The translations under genes were made by a program, and so were the position numbers. Positions 35,601 through 46,129 of a stretch of 64,000 nt of DNA are shown piece by piece. The stretch covers positions 58,535,864 through 58,599,863 of the forward strand of contig NC_052614.1 in NCBI RefSeq assembly GCF_016545825.1. The letters run 5' to 3'. The notes beneath the pieces are model-generated. The model saw nothing but the letters and a program-made list of their open reading frames with translations. It had not been told where the DNA came from and did no database searches. Within the stretch, counting starts at the first letter, position 1; the number at the start of each line of letters is the position of its first letter. The stretch is from Eucalyptus grandis. Lineage: Eukaryota; Streptophyta; Magnoliopsida; Myrtales; Myrtaceae.

Positions 35601-36525
35601 GCTTGAACAAATAATCATATATTATATCAGGATGTAACTTTTATATGAGCAAATAAATTATTTCTCTAAAAAATGCAACTTATGGACGAAAAGAGACACT
35701 ATTTGATTTTGAAGCATATTTTTTTACATATGAAAAGAATACAACATACAGACTTTCTTAGACTGATTTAAAACAATGTGTCCCGTTGTTAGGGGATTTT
35801 CATACGAATATGAAAAGTAGAAAATAGAACTCCTTTTCAGTTTCGAAATGCAAAAAAAAAGAATTTATATCAGTATTATAATTGAAATAAATATCTAACA
35901 ATTAAAAGATAGTAAAACGTGAAGTACATAAAATTACTAAAAAAGAGGAGACTATCGTAATTAAAGTGAATACAAGATGAAGGTTAAGTTCACTAAAATA
36001 ACAGTATTAAAGTTAGAAACAGAAACGGAACTTGATGGGATAGCAAGACTTACTCCTCTTTTTTTTTTTTCTTTTTGGCTTTGCTGGGCATGGTATGGAA
36101 TGATTAGAGCAAACGATGATAAATTTTAAAGAAGGAAAGCTAATAAATCAATTTTATAAGTAAACCGTCCAAATTCTAGCGGAACAAAGCATGTTGAGTT
36201 AATCGTCTGCTCTTGATTCCAATCTGCTCTTCATTTCCATGTTCAGAATGAGGCTGAAAGGGACGTTTCAAGGCCTGATGAAGACTCGGACTCTGCATCT
36301 GTGGATGAAAGCGAAACTGATGGCAACTCCTCCATTGATGATTTCCAACCAGAGCCAACCAATGCTGAATGTTTTGAGGCCCCAGGGAATAGAAGCCAAA
36401 TGAAGGACGAAAGGGTTGGGCACTCCGGCGCTGTCAATGGAGGGAAAACGACAAGTATGGAAAATAGAAAGGAGGAGAAGGACGAGAGTGGGGAACCTGC
36501 CAACCAAAGTGATGTTGTTTGTTGA
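29690..36525 (+). CDS. TNL-2: TIR-NB-LRR disease resistance protein
   Basis: Inferred exons: 29690-30192 (TIR), 30787-31894 (NB-ARC), 32060-32362, 32449-34131 (LRR) and 36247 to a TGA at 36523-36525; about 1291 residues, all phases compatible. TIR: YQVFLNFRG and SKWCLREL with Glu94. NB-ARC: GMGGIGKTT (223-231), VLVVLDD (about 303), SRIIITTRN, GGLPLAVEV, FLDIACFF, MHD (about 497). LRR: residues about 639-1199. The last exon is acidic (DEDSDSASVDESETDG). By family, an intracellular receptor whose TIR cleaves NAD+ and signals through EDS1 with helper NLRs. The chosen ATG matches the other copies (MANS...); the frame is open upstream but without a comparable ATG. The natural frame continued past 36519, but an LTR retrotransposon inserts there and adds one Cys and a stop. 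Confidence 0.9.
32731..33006 (+). repeat. 69-bp tandem LRR array in TNL-2
   Basis: Four nearly identical 69-bp units start at 32732, 32801, 32870 and 32939 (GGAATTTAACCTCATTGAA). Each encodes one 23-residue LRR of the form NLTSLKELDLS.TSI.ELP.S. TNL-1 has a single unit here. Units differ by only a few bases, pointing to recent unequal exchange or slippage. This changes the number of repeats on the ligand-facing LRR surface. Confidence 0.9.
34132..36246 (+). other. Long intron of TNL-2 with internal duplication
   Basis: A 2.1-kb GT/AG intron (CAG|GTACGG to TTCAG|AATGAG). Two segments about 550 bp apart are alike: TTTTGCCGGTGCATGCA occurs near 34870 and again near 35420 with similar surroundings. 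The TNL-1 region at about 16400-16700 has only one such segment. No coding sequence is seen inside. Confidence 0.6.
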
Positions 36526-37202
36526 AATTATTGATCCATTTTCAACAAATCTAGAAGTTTCTAGCTTAATGGAGAACGAACTTGAAGACACGTGAAGAAG
36601 CCTCAAGCTGATCAAGAAAAAGAAGGGCACACAATAAAATAATATTTTAGAAGTTGCTGGAGTTTTCAAGAGAACAAGCTCTACGTGCATGGGAAATTTG
36701 TGCATGAAAATCTTGGAAGAAAAGTCAACAAAAGTGGCTGAGAGTTGTAAAGAACAGAAAAATACAGAAAAATGGAGAAGCCACCGGAAGATGCGGGAGA
36801 AGTCGCAACAAAAGAAGACAAGAAGCCAGCTGTAATTTTATATTATTTTTGTACTCAATGTCGGTGGATTATGGCGGTGATTCACGCCTATAAATAGGCT
36901 TGAATGTTGATCATGTGAGTGCGTGAGAGGTTACCTCCACCTTGAATGTAGGGGTGAACTCTTCACCGTGAAAGGTCTTAGACCTTCATTGTACTTTCAT
37001 CAAATTAGTTTGTTTAACTAATAAAACTATTTCCCCCATATCTCATGTCCTATATCCCTCAAATCATCCTACCTTGTCCCTTGTTCATCCTCCACAAAAT
37101 ATACTATACACATGCACACATCACAAACCAAAAACTATAACCAATACCAAAACCATGCTTCCGCACGCAACGCGCAAATTCAAAAACATTTAATTTTTAA
37201 CA
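36520..37202 (+). repeat. 5' LTR
   Basis: Its first bases complete a TGT codon and then TGA in the TNL-2 frame, so this LTR supplies the present stop codon of the receptor. It may also supply transcription end signals. Reading frames on its minus strand are repeated in the 3' LTR and are shadows. Confidence 0.93.
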
Positions 37203-37711
37203 TGGTATCAGAGCCAGACGCACCCAGGTTCGTAACTGAACCAGGTGTAAAGGATCGTGAAGCCAGAGATAGGCACATCGGATGGTTATGGGCGTTTGTC
37301 CTCACCATCCTCAACTAAGAAGGCCAGAGCCCGAGCGAGAGCCAACAGAGCTAGAGCCGGAGCGTGAGCTGTAATTAAAGGCCGAGCCCGAGCGAGAGCC
37401 AAGAGAGCCGTGAGCCGAGCCGAGCCAAAACCAAAGCCGGAGCCGGGAGCCGAGCCTACGAGAGCCGAGAGCGAGCCCGAGCTAACAACTACAACTAAAT
37501 GCATTTTGATGTTCCGAGACATATGGGACATCGTTGAAGAAAAGACATGCGTATTCAAAGGCAAGTGCAAGTGTTTCAACAAGAGAATGCAAGGGATCGT
37601 GGAACGAAGACAGAATAAAAGGCATGAGATAAATTACAAGAGAAATTTCAAGGTACGTTCGAGACTTTATAACATAAGTCTAGAATATCCCGAAAATGGA
37701 TCAAGGGGGAG

Positions 37712-38393
37712 TGTTGGAAATTATTGATCCATTTTCAACAAATCTAGAAGTTTCTAGCTTAATGGAGAACGAACTTGAAGACACGTGAAGAAGCCTCAAG
37801 CTGATCAAGAAAAAGAAGGGCACACAATAAAATAATATTTTAGAAGTTGCTGGAGTTTTCAAGAGAACAAGCTCTACGTGCATGGGAAATTTGTGCATGA
37901 AAATCTTGGAAGAAAAGTCAACAAAAGTGGCTGAGAGTGGTAAAGAACAGAAAAATACAGAAAAATGGAGAAGCCACCAGAAGATGCGGGAGAAGTCGCA
38001 ACAAGAGAAGACAAGAAGCCAGCTGTAATTTTATATTATTTTTGTACTCAATGTCGGTGGAGTATGGCGGTGATTCACGCCTATAAATAGGCTTGAATGT
38101 TGATCATGTGAGTGCGTGAGAGGTTACCTCCACCTTGAATGTAGGGGTGAACTCTTCACCGTGAAAGGTCTTAGACCTTCATCGTACTTTCATCAAACTA
38201 GTTTGTTTAACTAATAAAACTATTTCCCCCATATCTCATGTCCTATATCCCTCAAATCATCCTACCTTGTCCCTTGTTCATCCTCCACAAAATATACTAT
38301 ACACTTGCACACATCACAAACCAAAAATTATAACCAATACCAAAACCATGCTTCCGCACGCAACGCGCACATCCAAAATTATTTTTTTTAACA
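37712..38393 (+). repeat. 3' LTR
   Basis: Partner of 36520-37202, with scattered substitutions (for example GGATTATGG against GGAGTATGG) and a slightly different A/T-rich end. Its end AACA abuts the duplicated target TTGTT, after which TNL-2 coding sequence resumes. Confidence 0.93.
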
Positions 38394-38398
38394 TTGTT

Positions 38399-38491
38399 CA
38401 GTCGAGTTGGCAAAGGGGCGAAAGAGTTGAACATCATGAGAGCACCTGCAAAGCTACAACTGAAGTTGAGGATGAAGGGGACCTTTCTTCT
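38399..38491 (+). pseudogene. Displaced 3' half of the TNL-2 acidic exon
   Basis: If the LTR element and one TTGTT copy are ignored, the reading frame of the exon starting at 36247 continues here for 31 codons without a stop (QSSWQRGERVEHHES..., ending VEDEGDLSS). It reaches a good donor (TCT|GTAAGT) in phase 0. This shows that the element landed in coding sequence. These codons are now downstream of the stop. Confidence 0.8.
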
Positions 38492-38564
38492 GTAAGTAAT
38501 GAATATTTGCATTATCTCAGTTGTGCAGTCTTCAAAACTAATGTGGAATTTCAACGTGGTCCAG

Positions 38565-39230
38565 GTGAAGAGAGATAGATCTGTGGAGACTGACCGAATA
38601 GCCGCCAAAACAGCTAGAGGAAGTGGAACTGGACGTGGTTCAAATCCAGGAAGGGGTCCTGCAGAAAGAGGCGGAGGAAGGAGTATAGCTTCAAGTTCGA
38701 GAAACAGCAAAGGTTCAAGGTCGGGTAGCGACGCAGCTTCCACTTTAGGAAAGGGCAAGGCATGAAATTCAGGAAGGAGCATATCTTCAATTTCACGAAG
38801 CAGTGCGACTTTGAGTTCAGGACGGGGTAGAGGTTCAAGTTCAAGAAGGGACACAACTAATATGGGCACAAGTTCAAGTTCAGGAAGGGGCATAGCGTCT
38901 AGTTCTCGAAGCAGCTCGACTTTGAGTACAGGAAGGGGCAGAGGTTCAACTTCAGGAAAGGGCACGACTGTAAGTTTAGGAAGGGGCACAACTGAAATGG
39001 GCGCAAGTTTAAGATCAGGGGCGAACAAAGGTTCTTCAAATTCACGAAGCAGCATGACTTCGAGTATAGGAAGAGGCAGAGGGTTAACTTCAGAAAAGGG
39101 CGCAACTATCAATTCAGGAAGGGGAACGACATTAAGTTTAGGAAGGGGCGCAACTGAAATGGGCGCAAGATCAGGGACAGACAAGGGTTCGAGCTCGGCC
39201 AAGACTAAGCCTCAAACATCGATTTCATGA
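38565..39230 (+). pseudogene. Gly/Ser/Arg-rich tail exon of TNL-2
   Basis: After an AG acceptor (38563-38564) the phase-0 frame encodes VKRDRSVETDRIAAKTARGS and then about 200 residues of GRG, SSGRG, SRSS and TSGKG repeats to a TGA at 39228-39230. It is interrupted by one in-frame TGA at 38763-38765. The repeat unit is roughly TCAGGAAGGGGC. RG-rich low-complexity tails often bind RNA or are arginine-methylated, but nothing here proves that. It is homologous to 21128-21503 and 23702-24300. The longer minus-strand frame over it is compositional. Confidence 0.65.
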
Positions 39231-39315
39231 TAAACAAAATCAAGGTAAAGTTGAAGTGTCCTCGAATGTTCTTCCATTTTTCTTTTCAGAGACTTAAAAT
39301 CAACATGTATGTTCA

Positions 39316-39420
39316 GGTAATATCTGTTGAAGATGCTAGGCAAAAACACGTTGCGAGAAATTCAAGGTTGCGGCATGGCTAGAAGATCACGAACGAAAAC
39401 ATCAGGAGGAGTTGTTCTAA
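39316..39420 (+). pseudogene. Possible terminal exon of the TNL tail
   Basis: Downstream of an AG (GTTCAG, 39311-39316) the sequence encodes, in one frame from about 39358, EKFKVAAWLEDHERKHQEELF and a stop. The psi-TNL copy at 24409-24474 preserves the same frame and stop with few amino acid changes. That conservation suggests a real short last exon of the ancestral gene. The 5' part of the segment is out of frame between copies. Confidence 0.4.
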
Positions 39421-39557
39421 CTCAGGATTGTGAAGGAGCAATTTCAGGACTAGTTTGAACCGCGGTTCCCTGTTGATATTGGTTTCTGTTTGCTTGTCAC
39501 GGTTTGTTAGCTGAATGAAGACAGAAAATGCGACGCTACTGCTCTGTTACTAACAAG

Positions 39558-39735
39558 TAGGGGTGAGCGGTTCCCGGTTCCTTACAGGTTCCGCTTGGAA
39601 CCCGGAACCTACCCGGGTACAGGTTCCTCATTTTTTTGGAACCGGAACCTACCCGTCAAAACCAAGAACTGGAACCTACCCCGTCACAGGTTCCGTGGTC
39701 GGTTCCAGTTCCAAATGTGTTCCAATAGGTTCTTT
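39558..39735. repeat. hAT left end with subterminal GGTTCC/GGAACC motifs
   Basis: After the inverted repeat, GGTTCC and its complement GGAACC recur at least eight times within 170 bp. The right end (49494-49598) shows the same dense motif, partly as a short tandem array. In Ac and other hAT elements, short subterminal repeats are transposase binding sites, so this is the likely cognate site here. Confidence 0.65.
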
Positions 39736-41284
39736 TTTCTTTTCTTTTTTTCATTTTTAGTTTAAAAATGGAAATGAATGCAACAATAATAAACAAACTT
39801 GTCATTCATTGAAGAGAATATACACAAACAGCATTATCATCCTCTTAGACACACACAGATTATCAATGAGATAGTTTCCTACTTTATTATTCGGTCCATA
39901 GCAGACAAAGATCCAATTTAAAGTCAAATTCAAACTCATACAATAAAGATATCATCTTCCACAACTCAATGCCTACCTATCTAACCTAGATCTCTTATGA
40001 TTGACATGGCCCCAATATACAAGCAGACACTTTGATGTCCTAGAAAAGACAAACACCGACGCAATAAAATGGCACACCGAATCATATACCATACACGCTG
40101 TGCAACTCGGATAAACTGAGCCATCATCTCTATATACCGTAATGATTAAATCCACTTAGTTTCTACGTAAGACCATACTAGAAGATCAACATAAGGAAAA
40201 AGAGAATATAGTATTTGAAAAAAAAAAAAAAGACCGACAAGCTTAGCTTGAAAACAGACAATCCATCCGACAATATAAAGTACAGCCAAATGGAGATACA
40301 AGGCACTTTCAATAGTATATGGTGCGGGGCACCTACCCAAAGGCATGGAGGAGCAGACCGTTGGAACCACAACCTTTACCACAACCACCAGCTTGTAAGT
40401 CCTCCGTTGACAAAAGAAGAAAGATAGTACTTCAATCCACTAATCAATAACACTCTAAAGTTGCTGACTTTCAACCTAATATTGTCATTGAGTAAGTCGA
40501 CTGACATTTTCACAAGTTGTCCTTCGATGAACATATTTACATTTCAGATGGTGCTAAATGACTGATTTTCGCCGTCCTTACAAATCTCTCGGAGAATACG
40601 GATGGATATATGTCCCGAGTGGCAAGCAAGATCGCCGACAAGACCAGACCAACCATGAACGAGGAGATCACCGCCACTATGATCGAGAACTTTGCCGTTC
40701 TTGGATGAGCGCTTCGAGTTCATTTGAAACCTCACCGGGCATGCCTGAGTCGCTGACCAGGCTTGCCGCATCAGGAAAAGTGCATCTAGAGGCTAGAGCA
40801 GCTTCTTGAGTTGCCTCAGAACCCGTCTTTAGGGAGGTAACCAGACCAGATGAGGAATACTAAGTATTGCAGGCTTGGTGGCTTGTAAACGTGAAAATTG
40901 CCAAAAAGAATGCATTCGAGCCTTTAGATACTCTTCATTGACAAGTTCCAGCTTGCCCATAGATCCTTCTCAATGGCAGCTGCAAGGTGAGAGGATAATC
41001 ATTAAAGAGGTGAAAGATTACAGAATAGAAGCAAGGCCATAAATAGCAACACGTACGAAGAAATTACTAGCACAAAGGCAACCGTTTTTCCAACCCGAAG
41101 CGCATGGACTTGGTCAGAATAATGCAGCACTAAATCAATGTAGTAAATGATGTGCCTCCCTCGTCAGTTGAAGTTGCTTCTGAAAATTTACCTTGCAAAG
41201 TGAAAATTCCTGTTAGTAAAACAGAAGGAGCACGAAAGATATTTACTTGAATCAAAAAACCAATTTGCATTCGGATGCATGTTA

Positions 41285-41387
41285 ATAGCACATACAGTCT
41301 TCCGTCCACAAATAACTTCAAAAGAATCGAGCTTAGTCTCAATTGCTTTTCCTCTTGGCCCGAGTACCAAATCATAAACTTCTCATC
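41285..41387 (-). pseudogene. Captured PH-RCC1-FYVE (PRAF) family fragment in hAT
   Basis: On the minus strand a CAG acceptor (41388-41390) precedes coding for DEKFMIWYSGQEEKQLRLSS, which matches the PH-domain exon of plant PRAF proteins (pattern DE..LIWYSG.EEK.L.LS.V). A frame change follows, after which VICGRKT resembles the next IIPGQRT segment. The preserved splice acceptor suggests capture at the DNA level rather than from mRNA. Confidence 0.5.
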
Positions 41388-42877
41388 CTGAAACAAAACA
41401 CGCATGGTTAGTTTTCCTCAACAAATTGCAAAAGAGGGGAAATTTTTATCCACTTAATTGAAGTGTAAGCAGAAGAGTGCTCCTCTAGAAAGCCAACCTA
41501 CGTAACAATGCTTGGAATATATTACTTCTATGGAGAAGAAATATCTAGCACTAATTAGAAGTAAAAGGGAAAGTTGGCCTCCGAGGCAACATTCTAACAT
41601 AAAAGTAGTTGTCAAACACAGCAATTGTTGATCCCATAGAACATGAATACTTCAGATAAAGCCCCATATGAAGAATTAGTAAATAGGACCTGTAGTGAAG
41701 AACTATCGATATATTAGGAAAAAAAAATGAGAGAATGCAGTAAATAGAGAATCTCATGATTTCTGCAAACTGTCTCATCATACATGATGATATGTATCAC
41801 AAATATGAAGAAAACAAGAATATCCTCACTACACTTAAATTTTTACTGAGAAGTTAACATTTGATATTTTGCTCCACCCTTTGCACAGGCATGAAGATGT
41901 ATGTCAAATATGCGCCTGTTCACATGTGTGATGCCATGCTATATGCAGATGGTGTTATCATAACTCTTTTCTCCAATCAAAGCCTATTTTCATCAAGGTT
42001 CTGGTAGAAAAGAAATTCTTAAAGGTGCCGACACACAACTTTTCAAGACCCGAAAGGTACTCACATTGCAAACCGATCATTACCACACTCGCACCAACAC
42101 ACATCAAGCTTAAAGAGTCATGAAGAAACACTTCCAGATAACAAACAAAGGCTATTACCATGTACAAAAGAGAAAAGTAACCATGCAACTCACCGCAGCA
42201 TCTTCACATTCAACAAAATATCAAAACCGTGGTTTTTCATGAGATGGAACTGAATTAGTTGGAATTGGTTGGTCGTCAAGGACTGCACCTTTCTGCCTGA
42301 AATGAGTCATATCAACAACACTGTGTCATGGAGAAGGAGAGCTTTAGTAATCCTGGAAATTTGGAAACTAAACATGGTGCCTTGGGATGGGAAGTTGCCA
42401 TTGGCAAAAGGGCTCATGAGTGGTAAACTAACTGATAAAATACACTTTACATGCTCTCCTAAAGCACCGAAAACTTGTCTTCTTTGTTACATTTAACCGG
42501 GATAACAGCAAATCTGACCCAGCCAAATCGTGGACTATTAGGATAGTGATACGTACGGTATACAGCAGCAAAACCAAGAAGCCTATCTTGAAAATTGCCT
42601 TGCTGGTCACTTGTCTTCGAATGAGAAGATAGATCTCCCAACATGAATCAGTTACATCAATAGGATACCCACCTAATATATTGGAAAAAACTTGCGTAGG
42701 ATTGAAAATTTCTACCCTTGACATATAATGCAACACATGCACACATAAAAACCTATGAGAAGTCAATGAACTACCATCTACAAGAAGAAGAACAAGAGGA
42801 GCCAATCAACTATACGGGTGGCATACGGTCATATCTCTCATAAGAATGCGCACAACCCGACATGCAGTGAAGAGTCA

Positions 42878-43135
42878 ACTTTTAGATCTTGAACCTCATT
42901 AAATAGCCTCCTATTTTCTGCAAGAACTTGGTGATAGTTCTCTGCTCGTCAACTAATGCTTCAACCCGTAAACCCGCAGAAAAAGATTTGAGTGGATTTT
43001 TAAATCGTTCCATAAATTAAAAGATTTGCATTGATGGACAGAAAAATTCTAAGTCATGGCTTTCCTTCTCTTTAGTCAATCTAGCTAAGTCTTCCTCTTC
43101 AAGCTTCCTCTTCTCTTCAATCTTCTCAGCCTGCA
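42878..43135 (-). pseudogene. Captured kinesin-14 fragment in hAT
   Basis: The minus strand encodes AEKIEEKRKLEEEDLARLTK from about 43125, then, after a deletion and frame change, ENYHQVLAENRRLFNEVQDL ending near 42888. This is the coiled coil and neck just before the motor of plant kinesin-14 proteins of the calponin-homology type, microtubule minus-end motors. The coding stops just before the expected GNIRVYCRVRP start of the motor, at a GT, so an exon edge is kept. Confidence 0.65.
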
Positions 43136-43204
43136 TGATGAGAGCACCACTAAATTAAGAGATGAATGGAACAGCTTTTCAGTTCACGTACTCCAAAAAT
43201 TACA

Positions 43205-43605
43205 GATATCGAGACTAACGTGTTAGGATATCTTCCAAATGTCTTTAATAACTATAATGGCTTCTTGAACCACAAAATTGACTTTAATCTTAATCAGCTC
43301 CAGCAAAACACCGATGCATCACTCTCGCTCTCTCCAACTTGATTGCACAAATGACCAATAGCACGGACTGCCTTTCCAACAAAATTGACATCTACTTATA
43401 TAGCATACTCCTTGAATTCCAGCAGAACCTGCAGCATTTAGTTAATAAGACAACATAAAATTAACCATTTTGAGTAAACAAGCAAATTCAACAGGTTAAA
43501 TGCTCTTCAGTTTTCATGCCCGCTCAATATTTCAGGAACTCACCAAGCTTTATCATGATTTCTAACTTCTCCATCAGCACCTTCACTTGGCCCGCATCCT
43601 CCCGG
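43205..43605 (-). pseudogene. Captured beta-adaptin (AP-1/AP-2 large subunit) fragment in hAT
   Basis: Two exon pieces on the minus strand: one encoding LMEKLEIMIKL followed by GTGAGT, and one (about 43435-43205) encoding [43 protein letters not shown] and RYPNT across frameshifts and stops. This is the conserved trunk of beta-adaptin, a subunit of clathrin adaptor complexes. The intron between the pieces is retained, which argues for DNA-level capture. Not functional. Confidence 0.75.
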
Positions 43606-43743
43606 TGATAAACTCTATTTACCGGCGATAGTCTCCCCATTAAGACCATCCATATCTATAAAAAGAAGAAGAAAAAGAGATTAAAAAAATATTCACTTAT
43701 AGATATACAAAAATAATTACAATATATAAAGATATAAACAATG

Positions 43744-45869
43744 TCACTTACCCAACTCAAATTTTTCTGCATTCTCGATGCACTCCTCAATATCAATCGG
43801 TACACGAACGGCTCTCAACCAATCTTGAGTGCAAATCAAAGCTTCCACTACTTTGGGAGTTAAAGAACTTCGAAAACCATCAAGAACACGACCCGATGCA
43901 CTAAAAGTTGACTCGGAAGCAACGGTAGTTACGGGAATGGACAAAATATCTCGAGCCATCAAAGAAAGAATCTTATATTTTGAGCCATTGGTCTTCCACC
44001 ACATCAAAATGTCAATATCAAGATTCTTTTCATTTTTCTCTTGAAGATATTGATCAAGCTCGGATTTGTTGTCATCACACCCTTGTTCATTCGAGTATAA
44101 AACATTTTCTTCCAAACTTGTCCATCATACTTCTTTATTCCTTCACTACCACTCGAATCGACATTAGAAGCACCACTACTTACACCCAAACTATGGCCAC
44201 CAAAATTATGATCACTTGAAATAAGAGATGATTGCTCATAAAATTCATACAAACGCTCCAATGCATCCTTCACCTTGTAATGCATCTCTTTAACTTTCAA
44301 TTCATCATCATAAATTTGTCCATACAAGAAAGTCACATAATTCAACTTAGCTCTAGGATCTAACACAACCGCAATCAAGACCATCATATTCACTTTATCC
44401 AAGCTTCCATAATATTTATCAAATTTTTCTTTCATTTTCACACCCATATCATGAAGCCTAGGATCCGAAGCATTGATTGCATCTTTCAAATATCTATACA
44501 AAAGAGCTATTCCTTCAAAATAATCATTTGAAGTAACATATGAACTCCCCGACATTCGATTGGTGGCATCATAGAATACTTTTAGAAAATCTGAAATAAC
44601 AATAGCATTTTCCCAATCATCATCAGTAGGAGTTTCATGATTCAGCTCACTTGCAAATGATAAATTGTCATCTTCCAGTCTTTGGAAAGCTTTTCTGAAC
44701 TTGATGGCGGTGTCTAACATGAGATAAGTGGAATTCCATCTAGTAGCAACGTCAAGAACTACCGAACCTTTATAAGTGATATTTTCACTCTTAATGCAAG
44801 ACTGAAATGCATTGGCTCTTGCAGGAGAACTCTTTACATACCTAACCACATTCCGGACACGTGCAATGGAGTCACGTACCGTAGTCAAGCCATCTCTCAC
44901 AATCAAATTCAATATATGAGCTGTGCACCTCATATGCAAAACACTACCATCCAATATCAACGACTTTTCTTTGAAAAATTTATCCCTCAAATAGTTAATT
45001 GCAACATCATTCGAGCTAGCATTATCCACAGTGATTGTTGACACCTTTTTTTCAATTCCCACTCTTGAATGCATTTCTCCACCATTTTCCCAATCTCCCT
45101 ACCCTGTGACTATGCATCACCACAAAATTGATGATTCTTTTATGCAACTTCCAATTTTCATCAATAAAATGTGCAGTGAGACACATATAATTCAGATTTT
45201 GAATGGAGCTCCATGTATCGTCGTGAGTGCAATCCTAGAATTAATCTGTCGAAAATAATTCTTCAAAGAAGTTCTTTCATCTATATACAACTTCATGCAA
45301 TCTTTTGCCACTGTGAAACGTGATATATGTTTGAAAAGAGGCTGTAACTCACTAACAAACTCACGAAATCCAACACGCTCAACCAAGGAAAAAGGTTGCT
45401 CATCACTAATGATAAACCGAGCAAGCATTCGCCTACAACGTTCTTGATTAAACGACCATGTTGATAAGATACTACCAATATTAGAATCACCTCCTGACTT
45501 GCTAGCCATGTCTACATTACGTGGCATGAAGAATTTTTGTCTCTTATCTACATTACGGGGAAACCTCCTACATGTGGTCAAGTGCTTCCTCATCGCAGAA
45601 GTACCGTTAGCAACACGATACGTAAGTATTGTCCCACAATGTATGCACTTCACTTGAATTGGTTTTCCATCCTTATCATTGATTCTTGTATAATGATTCC
45701 AACATTCTGATGTATATTTCTTATCCTGAGGAAGATGAGAACCAGGTACCTTACTCATGGCACTCGTACTAGGGGGTGCCGCTTCTTCATTTTCATGGTC
45801 AGAAAATTCCAATTCCGGAGTCATATCATCATGTCCCTCCACCTCCATTGATGTGTTATCTTGATACAT
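43744..45869 (-). pseudogene. hAT transposase (RICESLEEPER-like), frameshifted
   Basis: Three overlapping minus-strand frames (45869-45192, 45074-44004, 44115-43744) together make a near full-length hAT transposase. The N-terminal BED-type zinc finger has C..C (CIHCGTILTYR) and H....C (MRKHLTTC). The central RNase-H-like part has VSTITVDNASSND and HMRCTAHILNLIV. The C-terminal dimerisation region has LSLMARDILSIPVTTVASES and SSLTPKVVEALICTQDWL. At least four single-base indels (near 45218, 45105, 45060-45080 and 44110) break the frame. The protein would excise and reinsert the element; as assembled it is inactive. The first ATG used is at 45869. Confidence 0.88.
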
Positions 45870-45936
45870 TAACTTTGTACTACATAACAATTACAGAATA
45901 TAATTAATTTAGTTGATAACAACGTTAATACAGTAT

Positions 45937-46125
45937 AATACAGCATACCAATGCTGTATAGAAACATAATACGGCACTTTTATACATAAGCTAAGTCTAT
46001 TATGTTGAAATACAGCATACTAATGCTATATAGAAACATAATACAGTACTTTTACACATAAGTTAAGTCTATTATGTTGAAATACAGCATACCGATGTTA
46101 TATAAAAACATAATACAGCACAAAC
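45937..46125. repeat. 72-bp tandem repeat upstream of the hAT transposase
   Basis: AATACAGCATAC recurs at 45937, 46009 and 46081, a period of 72 bp with about 2.6 copies. It lies just upstream of the transposase start on the minus strand, in its leader or promoter. Confidence 0.85.
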
Positions 46126-46129
46126 CATG

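Larger units (their letters stand above)
36520..38393 (+). mobile_element. Miniature LTR retrotransposon (copia-type, TRIM-like) inserted in TNL-2 exon
   Basis: LTRs at 36520-37202 (683 bp) and 37712-38393 (682 bp) begin TGTTG and end AACA. The 5' LTR is followed at once by TGGTATCAGAGC (37203-37214), the canonical Ty1/copia primer site for initiator-Met tRNA. A purine tract AAGGGGGAG (37703-37711) precedes the 3' LTR. TTGTT flanks both sides (36515-36519 and 38394-38398). The 509-bp interior encodes no recognisable gag or pol. By eye the LTRs differ at roughly 15-20 places, so the insertion is fairly young. Same orientation as TNL-2. Confidence 0.95.

Noticed and set aside
38297..39202. 301-codon minus-strand frame rich in Pro, Leu and Val
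   Set aside because: It is the complement of the Gly/Ser/Arg tail repeats. Equivalent antisense frames appear over the other tail copies and carry no domain; the sense frame fits the TNL exon structure.
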